A stretch of DNA of 64,000 nt from assembly GCA_903862415.1 (NCBI GenBank), contig CAIOYD010000057.1, positions 1-64,000 on the forward strand, read 5' to 3'. This DNA comes from an uncultured Oxalobacteraceae bacterium. GTDB lineage: Bacteria > Pseudomonadota > Gammaproteobacteria > Burkholderiales > Burkholderiaceae_D. Within the stretch, counting starts at the first letter, position 1; the number at the start of each line of letters is the position of its first letter. A program made the translations under genes and the position numbers. Of the stretch, positions 45,954-54,002 are shown one piece after another. The notes under the pieces were generated by a model. It worked only from the letters and a program-made list of their open reading frames with translations, did no database searches and had not been told where the DNA came from.

Positions 45954-46080
45954 TTATTCGCTGGTTTGCAGCGACAGGGAAAGTATCCAGTCTTTGGCGT
46001 CTCCGAAGTGTTCGAAAGCCTGCCAGGAAATGTTGTTTTGGGTAAAGATATCGCCGAAAATTTTCAGCATTCGGTGTTGA
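45954..46080 (-). pseudogene. C-terminal fragment of a paralogue of the 32518-32967 gene
   Basis: Too short for the ORF track. Read on the minus strand it gives MLKIFGDIFTQNNISWQAF, then EHFGDAKDWILSLSLQTSE and a stop. This lines up with MLPILEAIFLKANLTWQSF and EKIADAETWINAAIKAT at the end of the 149-residue protein. Upstream of base 46080 the similarity ends, so only the last 40 codons survive. It sits between two frameshifted genes. Confidence 0.65.
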
Positions 46081-46110
46081 TTTTAGGTTAATAGTCTGTG
46101 TGTGCTGAAA

Positions 46111-46862
46111 TTATTGTAATTCCATCAGGTAACGTTTGTAGATGGCATCGTAGGTGCCATTGAGGCGGATTTTTTTTGCGGCAGTGTTAAAGTCTTCACA
46201 CATTTGCTGGTTGTTGAAGGCCATATACGTTACCGTGATCGGCAGGATATGATGAAATTCGAAATCATCCGACGTGAAGCCGGAGCCACGCCACTGTTTC
46301 AGATTATACAAAAAAATATAGCGGTCACCGATGCTGACATCGGCCGCGCCCGTGGCCAGCAGTTTCACCTGATCGCTCGAGTTACCGGCTTCGCGGTAGC
46401 GCACCGTGTTGGTATGGATGAGTTGGGTGAATTCGGTCGTAGGTAATAACTTGGCATTTTGAAATGCAATAATCGATTTGCCTTTTAAATCGGCAATGCT
46501 GTTGATACTCAGGTGGCGCCGTTTAAGGGTGGCAGCATAAAGAATGGTTGCGAGAGGCAGCCCTTGATCTGGGTTTTGGAAAAAATATTGGCAGCGGCAT
46601 CAATTTCACCATTATTCAATTCATACGCCAGCCGGTAATTTGGTAACGGGGTGCTGACGAAATTCAACTTATATTGTGGTAATAATGCAAAGGTTTCCTG
46701 TATCAATTCAACAAAAAGTCCTGGCGTGCCATTGCCTTCGAAATAGGGCCCGAAATTAGCTATGCCGACGTTAATTTCCTGTGCCTGTGGCTCAGACGAG
46801 ATCAGCACTATCCCGGCAAGCAGTAATGATGGCATTAATTTGATGGCAGGCAGGGAGTACAT
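46111..46862 (-). pseudogene. Frameshifted periplasmic solute-binding protein
   Basis: Two frames together make a family 3-type solute-binding protein. The first (46509-46862) has a signal peptide and the N-lobe (INVGIANFGPYFEGNGTPGL, ELIQETFALLPQYK, YELNNGEIDAAANIF). The second continues in another frame with LPLATILYAATLKRR, SINSIADLKGKSIIAFQNAK and the C-lobe to YDAIYKRYLMELQ. The switch falls at a run of six A/T bases (46580-46585), a common slippage site. No ABC permease is nearby, so it may have fed a signalling protein such as the adjacent diguanylate cyclase. Confidence 0.75.
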
Positions 46863-46973
46863 GGCTGAGGGCTTGGATTTGGTCGCTAGTTAGTGTGGAT
46901 AAATTCATCGTAGTTTGAAATTTCCGAAAGTAAAGTAATCTCATGGTTGTTTTTGACCGAGGGATGCGCGACC

Positions 46974-49073
46974 TTAACGCAAATGCTGCCACAAAAACGC
47001 ATAAGTGCGGGCGATGCGGGTGGCGAGCTGTTCAGTGACGACCGGGCCGTGGTGTCCGCCTTCGACGTTTTCAAAATACTCGACCGGATAGTGCATGGCT
47101 TCCATTTTGGCGGCCATTTTGCGTGCATGTCCCGGGTGCACCCGGTCATCGCGGGTGGTGGAGTAAAACATTACTGGTGGCAAATGCATGCCGGGACGGA
47201 TTTTCTGATACGGCGAATAGCTGCTCAGGTAGCTCCATTGTTCGGGAACATCCGGGTCGCCGTATTCCGCGATCCAGCTGGCACCGGCGAGCAGTTTGCT
47301 GTAACGCTGCATGTCGATGAGCGGATTGCCGCACACCACGGCTCCATATAATTCCGGATGGCGCAGCATGGTGGCTGAAACCAGCAGGCCGCCATTGCTG
47401 CGACCTTCAATGCCGATGTGGGCGGGTGAGGATAATTTGCTGTTGCTCAGATCAGCGGCCACGGCTTCAAAATCTTCGAACGCTTTGACGTGGTTCTGCT
47501 TGAGTGCTGACGTATGCCAGGCCGGACCAAATTCGCCCCCGCCACGGATGTTGGCCAGTACAAAGACCCCACCGCGTTCAAGCCACAGTTTTCCATAGGC
47601 GCCGTGCATATCTTCATACGAGCCGGAATAGGAAGGGGTGAGCGAGTTTTCAAAGCCACCGTAAGAAAACATCCACACCGGATTGCTGCCATCGAATTTG
47701 ACGTCTTTGGCTGCCACCACAAAATACGGAATCCGGGTGCCGTCGCGCGAAGTGGTCCAGTGCTGCTGTACTGAGAAGCGGCTGCCATCAAAACTGGGTT
47801 CCTGCTGCTTGAGCAAACTGATGTTGTTGCCGCTGACCAGATACAGCGCCGGTGGGGTCAAAAATGTCTGGAACTGAACTATCGCTTCGCCACTTGCTTC
47901 GCTGACGGATTCGACATGCAGTGCGCCATTATCCGGAAAAGGGATAGTTGCCTGTTCCCAGCCATGGTCAGTGCGGGTGTAGCGTTGCAGCTGGCCGCGG
48001 ACATCGTCAAGCGTGCTGATGAGCAGGCTGTCGGCCGTGGTGTTGACGCCATCGATGATGGAATGGGCGCTGGGTGCGGCGACCAGTTCCAGCGCACCGG
48101 TGCTGCTGCCCAGGTCGGCAGGCCAGGCCAGTAACACGGCTCCAGCCGGATAGGTCTGACCATTGACGTTCCAGTCATTTTTGAGCCACAGGACCAGTTG
48201 ACCGTGATAGCTGCCGCTGATGATGGCGGTGGCAGGTATGGTCAGCGGGTGTAATGCGCCGTCGATAATCTGGCTGGTTTTAGTTTCCCAGAAAGTGAGT
48301 TTTTCGCTCAGCAAATCGATCTGCGGACCAGTGGCTGCCGATATGGTTTCCACTCCCGAAGACATCGAGGCGCTTTCACCCTGATACAGTAATTTGGCAT
48401 CGGCAATGGGAGTGCCGCGCTGCCAGATTTTTACCTGACGCGGATAACCGGAGCTGGTCAGAGAATCGGTGCCGAAATCGGTAGCCACATACAGACTGTC
48501 GGCATTGCGCCAGCTGAGTTGCGATTTGGCGCTGGGCAGGGCGAAGCCGTCAGTGACAAATTGTTTGGTATCGACATCGAATTCGCGCACGGCCGCGGCA
48601 TCACCACCACCGGGAGCGAGTGAAATCAGACAGCGGGTATTGCCGGGCGTGAGAAAATTGGCACCGCTGAACGCCCAGGGCTGGCCTTCTGTTTTTGAAA
48701 GGGCGTCGATATCGAGCAGGATTTCCCAGTGGGTGTCAGCTTTCTGAAATTCGGACAGGGTGGTGCGCCGGTACAGCCCGCGCGGATGTTCCTGATCCTG
48801 CCAGAGGTTGTACAGATAGTCACCGTGTTGTTCGACTTGCGGGATGCGCGATGCCGAGGTCAGAATGTGCAGCGCATCGCTGTACAGGGATGCATAACCT
48901 GGCTGAGCCGCGAGTCGTTTGGCAGTGCTGTCGTTTTGCTGTTTCACCCAGGAGAGTGAGCGGGCACTGTCGATATTTTCCAGCCATAGAAAGCGATCCT
49001 GAGTGACTGCTGCGAAGCTGGAAGAGCATGTCAGGGCGAGGATGAGGCAGCGTTGCAGAAAGTGTTTGTGCAT
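46974..49073 (-). CDS. Prolyl oligopeptidase-family serine peptidase (S9)
   Basis: 699 residues with a Sec signal peptide (LILALTCSSSFA), so exported. The N-terminal propeller (from DRFLWLENIDSARSLSWVKQ, a typical S9A start) is followed by a C-terminal alpha/beta-hydrolase domain: IRGGGEFGPAWH, catalytic serine in IGIEGRSNGGLL, aspartate in TTRDDRVHPGH and histidine in VEGGHHGPV. Hydrolyses short peptides, often after proline. It is followed on the same strand by broken genes and preceded by an SDR gene, with no tight coupling. Confidence 0.9.
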   Translation of the reverse strand: MHKHFLQRCLILALTCSSSFAAVTQDRFLWLENIDSARSLSWVKQQNDSTAKRLAAQPGYASLYSDALHILTSASRIPQVEQHGDYLYNLWQDQEHPRGLYRRTTLSEFQKADTHWEILLDIDALSKTEGQPWAFSGANFLTPGNTRCLISLAPGGGDAAAVREFDVDTKQFVTDGFALPSAKSQLSWRNADSLYVATDFGTDSLTSSGYPRQVKIWQRGTPIADAKLLYQGESASMSSGVETISAATGPQIDLLSEKLTFWETKTSQIIDGALHPLTIPATAIISGSYHGQLVLWLKNDWNVNGQTYPAGAVLLAWPADLGSSTGALELVAAPSAHSIIDGVNTTADSLLISTLDDVRGQLQRYTRTDHGWEQATIPFPDNGALHVESVSEASGEAIVQFQTFLTPPALYLVSGNNISLLKQQEPSFDGSRFSVQQHWTTSRDGTRIPYFVVAAKDVKFDGSNPVWMFSYGGFENSLTPSYSGSYEDMHGAYGKLWLERGGVFVLANIRGGGEFGPAWHTSALKQNHVKAFEDFEAVAADLSNSKLSSPAHIGIEGRSNGGLLVSATMLRHPELYGAVVCGNPLIDMQRYSKLLAGASWIAEYGDPDVPEQWSYLSSYSPYQKIRPGMHLPPVMFYSTTRDDRVHPGHARKMAAKMEAMHYPVEYFENVEGGHHGPVVTEQLATRIARTYAFLWQHLR

Positions 49074-49117
49074 GTTGGTCGTTTATTTTAAATTACAATT
49101 TACGGTGATAAATGATT

Positions 49118-49924
49118 TTATGGCAAAGCATAAGTCATCTTCATCAGTTTTTCAAACACGCCAGCCGGCAGGATTTTTTTCAGTATCATGCCAAACCGCT
49201 GATCCAGTCGCCCCACTGTGTGGCGTACACCGATGTGGCGGGCATTGACGAGTCGGGCCGCGAGACGGGCTACCTGCATCGGGTCGGCACCATTGATTTC
49301 ATCGCGTTCGTAAATGCCGACGGTTTTGTTCAGTTGAGCAGCCTGAGGTCCGGTTTTGGCTGCCCGGGTGAAAACTCTGGCGGCGGTAAAGCCGGTTTTA
49401 AAGTCGCCCGGATTGATGGTGGTGGCATCGATGCCGCTGCCAGCCAATTCCAGACGCAGTGATTCATTGAGGGCTTCGAGAGCAAATTTGCTGGCGCTGT
49501 AAAACGGCTGGTACGGAAGCGCGGCCATGCCAGCCAGTGAACTGATGGTGATAATGCGTCCACTCTGACGGGCGCGCATATGCGGCAGTACGCTGTGGAT
49601 CATGCGCACCGGACCAAAGAAATTGGTTTCCATCTGCCAGTGGGCTTCTTCCAGAGTGGTATCTTCAACCGCACCACACAAGCCAGATCCGGCATTGTTG
49701 ATTAACACATCCAGATGGCCGGCACGCTCGATCACGGCCGACACGCAGGCTGCTACCGAGGCGTCGCTGGTGACATCGAGTGGCAGCATGCAGAGCTGCG
49801 TCGGTGATGCGCCCGGATTGCGGCTGGTGCCAAATACAGTATGGCCTTGCGCGGCCAGATGCAGGGCGATTGCCTGGCCCAGGCCGGAAGAAGCACCGGT
49901 GATCAGTATGGTTTTGGGTGTCAT
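49118..49924 (-). CDS. SDR-family oxidoreductase
   Basis: Start at ATG 49924, which overlaps the cytochrome stop as ATGA; 268 residues. Classical short-chain dehydrogenase: cofactor motif TILITGASSGLGQAIA, NNAG in DVLINNAGSGLCG, and catalytic Ser/Tyr/Lys in ISSLAGMAALPYQPFYSASK. The threonine/serine-arginine after the second strand (FGTSRNP) suggests NADP preference. As the last gene of the amine dehydrogenase operon it could reduce the aldehyde made by amine oxidation, but that is inference. Confidence 0.88.
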   Translation of the reverse strand: MTPKTILITGASSGLGQAIALHLAAQGHTVFGTSRNPGASPTQLCMLPLDVTSDASVAACVSAVIERAGHLDVLINNAGSGLCGAVEDTTLEEAHWQMETNFFGPVRMIHSVLPHMRARQSGRIITISSLAGMAALPYQPFYSASKFALEALNESLRLELAGSGIDATTINPGDFKTGFTAARVFTRAAKTGPQAAQLNKTVGIYERDEINGADPMQVARLAARLVNARHIGVRHTVGRLDQRFGMILKKILPAGVFEKLMKMTYALP

Positions 49925-50970
49925 TTTTGTTCCGGTAAGGTGACGATGTACTGGATCACCTGTGTTAATTCTTCGGGTGAGCCGATGTGGGTGGCAATGG
50001 AGCGCATCCATAAACCAGGCAGGTCGCTGCTGCTGTTGCCGCGCCAGCCAGATTGATAATGGCTGAGCTGTTGAGCGATATACCAGTCAGGCAGCAGATT
50101 GAGGTTCGGGCTTTGCAGCTGCTCATATCCCTGTGCGTTGGGGCCGTGGCATTGCATGCAGGTGCCATTGTATAAATGTTTTCCGCTGGCCGCGAGCGGT
50201 TTGTTTTCCTTGGCTAGTTTCAGAGTGCTGTAATGGCGTGCATAAAACGGTATATCTTCTTCGTTCAGAGTAAGGGCAAGGGCGCGCATGCTGATGCCGG
50301 CTTTATCTTCCGGCTGATAGCCGCGCAGACCGTTTTTAAAATTAGTCAGCTGACGCGTCAGATAACTTGCACTTTGTCCGGCAAGGCGGGGTGCACTCAG
50401 AGCCTGATTGCCTTCGCCTTTAGCGCCATGACAGCTGGCGCAGATATCGGTGGACGGATTGATTTTTTCTATTTTCCGTACCAGATCAGCACGTAGTCCG
50501 GCTACATTCACCAGCGGATGTAGCCGCAGTCGCGCCACTTCAGTCGTGCTGTAGGGTTTGAAGTCGGCGGGCAGTTGGGCACGGCTGAATTGCTGCAGCA
50601 TCCAGTTGAGTAACGTCGCGAGACGCTGATCGGATAACTCCGATTGCGCTGAGCCGGGAACCTGGACTAAAAATTCCCGTCCGCCGGGAACTTTTAAAAA
50701 ATTGCCCAGATAACCGTTGAGCTTGGGTACACCCCGCTGCGGATATCCACGACCATCATCGAGGTGACAGCCCTGACAGTTGAGCATGTAGTCGGCCACC
50801 ACCTTTTCGGTCGCTTTGGCCGGTTGGCAGTAAACACCCAAAATGAAAACCAATGCTGCCAGACAGGCAGGGTGTATTAGCCGCAGGCGTAATACATCCT
50901 TGAAGGTGGATCCATCATATGGTGTATTACGCCTCTGGCTAATACACCCTACTTGATTTGGTGTATTCAT
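49921..50970 (-). CDS. Triheme c-type cytochrome
   Basis: 349 residues with three CxxCH haem sites: CQGCH (about residue 65), CASCH (about 176) and CMQCH (about 272). The last two lie in cytochrome c4-like domains (GAKGEGNQALSAPRLAGQSA, GPNAQGYEQLQSPNLN). The ATG overlaps the mauA stop (ATGA), so it is coupled to the amine dehydrogenase and is the likely electron acceptor or relay. The N-terminal 36 residues are encoded by REP palindrome sequence, including the start of the signal peptide (VLRLRLIHPACLAALVFILG), ending QPAKA. No in-frame start exists downstream of the REP before the signal peptide core. Confidence 0.85.
   Translation of the reverse strand: MNTPNQVGCISQRRNTPYDGSTFKDVLRLRLIHPACLAALVFILGVYCQPAKATEKVVADYMLNCQGCHLDDGRGYPQRGVPKLNGYLGNFLKVPGGREFLVQVPGSAQSELSDQRLATLLNWMLQQFSRAQLPADFKPYSTTEVARLRLHPLVNVAGLRADLVRKIEKINPSTDICASCHGAKGEGNQALSAPRLAGQSASYLTRQLTNFKNGLRGYQPEDKAGISMRALALTLNEEDIPFYARHYSTLKLAKENKPLAASGKHLYNGTCMQCHGPNAQGYEQLQSPNLNLLPDWYIAQQLSHYQSGWRGNSSSDLPGLWMRSIATHIGSPEELTQVIQYIVTLPEQK
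50871..50952. repeat. Inverted pair of REP palindromes at the 5' end of the cytochrome gene
   Basis: GGTGTATTAGCCGCAGGCGTAATACATCC (50871-50899) and GGTGTATTACGCCTCTGGCTAATACACC (50921-50948, followed by CTAC) form two REP units 21 bases apart. The same consensus recurs at 60113, 63244 and 63362. Both units are translated within the cytochrome frame (as VLRLRLIHP and VGCISQRRNTP). Confidence 0.88.
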
Positions 50971-51503
50971 TTCATTTCATCCGCACGCACACCAAGAACC
51001 ACCGACAACGAACAATGGTAGGGCACGCCAGCCTGGCTGCCGGTACACCAGTTCAGGTGGTTAGAAGTTTGAGGTCGGTAGATCGGGGTATTGTTTTGAT
51101 CGCGCTGGCAGGCGCAACTGCCGCAGGTACTTTTACCGCAACAGTCGTTATACGAAATGATGTAATTTTTTTTGTCGGTCGGATTTAAACAGGTGCCTAT
51201 CCAGGTGATATCCGATGGGGTCGTGCCTGGCGGGCAGGAGGTCATGGTGCCGCCACAACAGCCACATAAAAAACCGTCGATAGCGCAGTTACGCCAGTAA
51301 TCACAGCTGTTTTGCTCACCAGTTTCGTCTTTGGATGGTTCGCTGGCTCCACCACGATATACTGGCAGCAGGGTGATGGCACCGATGCCGATGAGGGATT
51401 TGCCAAAGGTACTTAAAAAGGCACGCCGTGTATGCGTGCGCGCTGACTGTCGCAGTAATTTTTCGGTCAGCGTATCGAACGAAGTGAACCAGAATTTGTT
51501 CAT
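50967..51503 (-). CDS. mauA: Amine dehydrogenase small subunit with TTQ cofactor residues
   Basis: 178 residues. A Tat leader (HTRRAFLSTFGKSLIGIGA) precedes the cysteine-rich beta subunit: CDYWRNCAIDGFLCGCCGG, CPPGTTPSDITWIGTC, YNDCCGKSTC and LNWCTG. The two tryptophans that are cross-linked into tryptophan tryptophylquinone are present (Trp101 and Trp152), as is the catalytic aspartate (Asp120). It oxidises a primary amine to aldehyde and ammonia in the periplasm. The operon lacks amicyanin and mauF/G/J, which is closer to the aromatic amine dehydrogenase (aau) arrangement than to mau, so aauA is an equally good name. Confidence 0.9.
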   Translation of the reverse strand: MNKFWFTSFDTLTEKLLRQSARTHTRRAFLSTFGKSLIGIGAITLLPVYRGGASEPSKDETGEQNSCDYWRNCAIDGFLCGCCGGTMTSCPPGTTPSDITWIGTCLNPTDKKNYIISYNDCCGKSTCGSCACQRDQNNTPIYRPQTSNHLNWCTGSQAGVPYHCSLSVVLGVRADEMK

Positions 51504-52060
51504 GCAGCCTCCAGTTTGCTGACTTCAAATAAACTTTCCAGATGCTCGCGATTATTGATCAGGCCATGCGCCGTGACAGCACCGGCCGCTGAGATCAGCA
51601 CGCCGTAAGGCAGTTTGCCGATCTGGTAAGCCATGCCGACTTCCATCGACAGCAGATAGGGAAAATTTTCCAGCTGGTGTTGTCGGATGAATTCCTGATG
51701 AGCAGAATCGATGCCGTCACTGGCCAGAACCACCTGCAGCCAGTGGCGTTCCTGTTTCTGTACCGAGTGAAGCACGGGCAGCAAGACTTTGCATACCGGG
51801 CATGAGGGCGAGAGAAAAAATAACAGCGTGGATTTTTTTTGCTGCCCACCCAGACTGATAGCACCTCCCGTAAGACTGGGCAAGGTAAAGGTGGGCGCAC
51901 TGCTGCCAGTCTGGATGACTTTGGCAAAGGACAAGGCTCCAACCGGTTTGATGCGTTCATGCAAAATGCCGATTTGCCGCGCCAGTGCCAGTACCGTCAG
52001 TGCCAGTGCCAGCACGGCGATCCAGCTGATGAAATTGGAAATCAGTAAAGCGTCAGTCAT
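51500..52060 (-). CDS. mauD: MauD-like thiol-disulfide protein
   Basis: Start at ATG 52060 (MTDALLISNF), 186 residues. A membrane anchor (about 8-28) is followed by a periplasmic thioredoxin-fold domain with the CPVC pair in LLFFLSPSCPVCKVLLPVL and the typical YPYxLS-like cis-proline region (LPYGVLI). MauD is needed to form the six disulfides of the small subunit, which fits its coupling to mauA (ATGA). It overlaps mauE by eight bases. Confidence 0.9.
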   Translation of the reverse strand: MTDALLISNFISWIAVLALALTVLALARQIGILHERIKPVGALSFAKVIQTGSSAPTFTLPSLTGGAISLGGQQKKSTLLFFLSPSCPVCKVLLPVLHSVQKQERHWLQVVLASDGIDSAHQEFIRQHQLENFPYLLSMEVGMAYQIGKLPYGVLISAAGAVTAHGLINNREHLESLFEVSKLEAA

Positions 52061-52592
52061 GGAATAATTCCCGGGTTGAATGGTGGGTGCCGATGAGGGT
52101 GTTGGCCAGTACATAAAAGGTGATGCCCAGCAAGGTGATGACTAGCATGGCGGCCAGATCAAAAGTGCCGAGCTGGCGTGGCGTAGTAGCGAGTGCCAGA
52201 TTGCCTGCCATCAGAGTCAGCAGCAGATTGCGCCACACCAGTGCCGCACTGACCGCGCTGCGGCTGTTGCCCAGACTGCAGCCGCAATCGGCAATCTGTT
52301 TCCCCTGCCACAGGGTGTAGGACATAAGAGCCGCATACAGCATCAGCAGTGTGGCACAAGCGATGGCGGCTACAGCGCGACTCGGTGGGCACAGCAGGGC
52401 GATGGCCAGTGTGGTTTCGGCCATGGGAATCAGGCGCGCTAACCAGCGCTCGCCCGTGTTGATACCGTAGCTGCGCAGGACCTGAATAAACGCCTGTGGA
52501 GCACGCAGTTTGTGCCATGCGGCGGATAACAGCAGCAGGCTTAATCCCAGAAGGCTGGGTAGGGCGATGTAGGGATCGTGAAGATAAGTCAT
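52053..52592 (-). CDS. mauE: MauE-like membrane protein
   Basis: 179 residues with about four hydrophobic helices and the MauE/DoxX-like pattern: LLLSAAWHKLRAPQAFIQVLRSYG, MAETTLAIALL and a cysteine pair in GKQIADCGCSLG. It is required with MauD for small-subunit export or folding in characterised systems. It overlaps mauD and is seven bases from mauB, so the four genes form one transcription unit. Confidence 0.88.
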   Translation of the reverse strand: MTYLHDPYIALPSLLGLSLLLLSAAWHKLRAPQAFIQVLRSYGINTGERWLARLIPMAETTLAIALLCPPSRAVAAIACATLLMLYAALMSYTLWQGKQIADCGCSLGNSRSAVSAALVWRNLLLTLMAGNLALATTPRQLGTFDLAAMLVITLLGITFYVLANTLIGTHHSTRELFHD

Positions 52593-52598
52593 GCCGCC

Positions 52599-53801
52599 TT
52601 ACCAGGGTAGGACCATGTTGAGATAGCCAGTCGGCAAACCGTCAATCCGGTGCAGCAATTTGCCGCTGTTGCTATCGTAAATGGTGATGCAGTTTTGCAG
52701 CACTTTCATGATGCCATCCTGGCCCTGAGTTAAAAACACCCACAGCATGGCCAGATAGGGCATGGGTACAAAAAAATCCACGCTGTACAGCAAGGGTACG
52801 GCTCCCTGGCTTACACCAATACCGAGGCTGAGTTCTTTAAGTTCGATACGCTGTACCCGTGTATGCGTTTTGATGTCGTACACCCAGGCTTCGGTACCTG
52901 GTTCTTCACGTGTTTCTGGCGCACCCTGATGCATGAGCACATACAGATGGCCGCTGCGCTGATGCAGGGCAGTGTGCTGGACTCCGCTGATGCGCCAGTT
53001 TTTGTCGCGCTCTTTGTCACTCACCAGCGACCATTTGGCCGTGACTTTGGCGCTGTCAGCGTTCATGTCAATCGCATAGGCATTGTTTTCACTGGAAACG
53101 AAATACCAGGTAGAGCCGGAACGGGAGGCCGAGGTGGTAAGGAAGTCACGTACCGGATCGAATAACGGCTTGATGCGTTCACGCAAGAGCGGTTTGCCGT
53201 TGTTGTTGAGTCGCAGATGCAGGAAGCCGCCATCGCCACAGATCGAATAAAAATCGCGATTGCCGGCCGGATAAATTGAGGCACAACCGGGAGTTTCAAT
53301 TTCGGTGACAAACTGATTGCTCTCCAGATCGACCACGCTGATCGATTGCGCCGGGGTGTAATTCAAGATCAGTAAAAAACGTTCATCGTCCGAGATGACT
53401 CCCAGACCGGTATTGCCAAGGGCATTGATGCGCTTGGGCGGAATCAGAATTTCCCGTTTGGCGCTCAGGGTGGCGGGATCGTAGACCGTGACGACGTCGG
53501 TGCGCTGGCCACGCAGTCCACGGGTGAAATAAGTTTCGACCGAAAACAGTTCATTGCGCTTTTCCGCTGGTACCAGACTGTTGGGCCAGAAACCGGTGTT
53601 GAGTTGTCCGAGTTGTTTGCCATCGGAGTTGAATAAAAACGCACGCCCATCGATTTGTGACGGTGCGCGGTTGCCCCACACCCAAAACCATTGTTTGCCG
53701 CTATGGTTGGGCAGAACTTCGGCGCGGGCTTTTTCTGGCTGAATTTCAGCGTGACTGAGACAGCACAGAGTAAGCAGTCCGGCAAAGAGCAGTTTCAGCA
53801 T
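52599..53801 (-). CDS. mauB: Amine dehydrogenase large subunit
   Basis: Start at ATG 53801 rather than the TTG at 53822, giving MLKLLFAGLLTLCCLSHA as signal peptide; 400 residues. The body is a seven-bladed propeller with the amine dehydrogenase heavy-chain pattern: WVWGNRAPSQIDGRAFLFN, GFWPNSLVPAEKRNELFSVETYFTRG, TDVVTVYDPATL, and TPGCASIYPAGNRDFYSICGDGG. It cradles the TTQ-bearing small subunit in the periplasm. First gene of the operon; transcription probably begins in the 200-base divergent gap shared with the TonB receptor gene. Confidence 0.9.
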   Translation of the reverse strand: MLKLLFAGLLTLCCLSHAEIQPEKARAEVLPNHSGKQWFWVWGNRAPSQIDGRAFLFNSDGKQLGQLNTGFWPNSLVPAEKRNELFSVETYFTRGLRGQRTDVVTVYDPATLSAKREILIPPKRINALGNTGLGVISDDERFLLILNYTPAQSISVVDLESNQFVTEIETPGCASIYPAGNRDFYSICGDGGFLHLRLNNNGKPLLRERIKPLFDPVRDFLTTSASRSGSTWYFVSSENNAYAIDMNADSAKVTAKWSLVSDKERDKNWRISGVQHTALHQRSGHLYVLMHQGAPETREEPGTEAWVYDIKTHTRVQRIELKELSLGIGVSQGAVPLLYSVDFFVPMPYLAMLWVFLTQGQDGIMKVLQNCITIYDSNSGKLLHRIDGLPTGYLNMVLPW

Positions 53802-54002
53802 GGATTTCCCGGTTAAATTCAAGGGTGTGGTGAAATAAACTTATTCTATGCACAAGAATAATGTCTATTGAGTAAATAATCTGTGGTAATTGAGCATCAA
53901 GTATTATTTCTCATTTGCAATAAAATGACCAGAGCAACATACTCTCAAAACCACAAAACAGCGTGGCAACCTAAAATAAAAACTGAACCACAAGGTAGAG
54001 AC

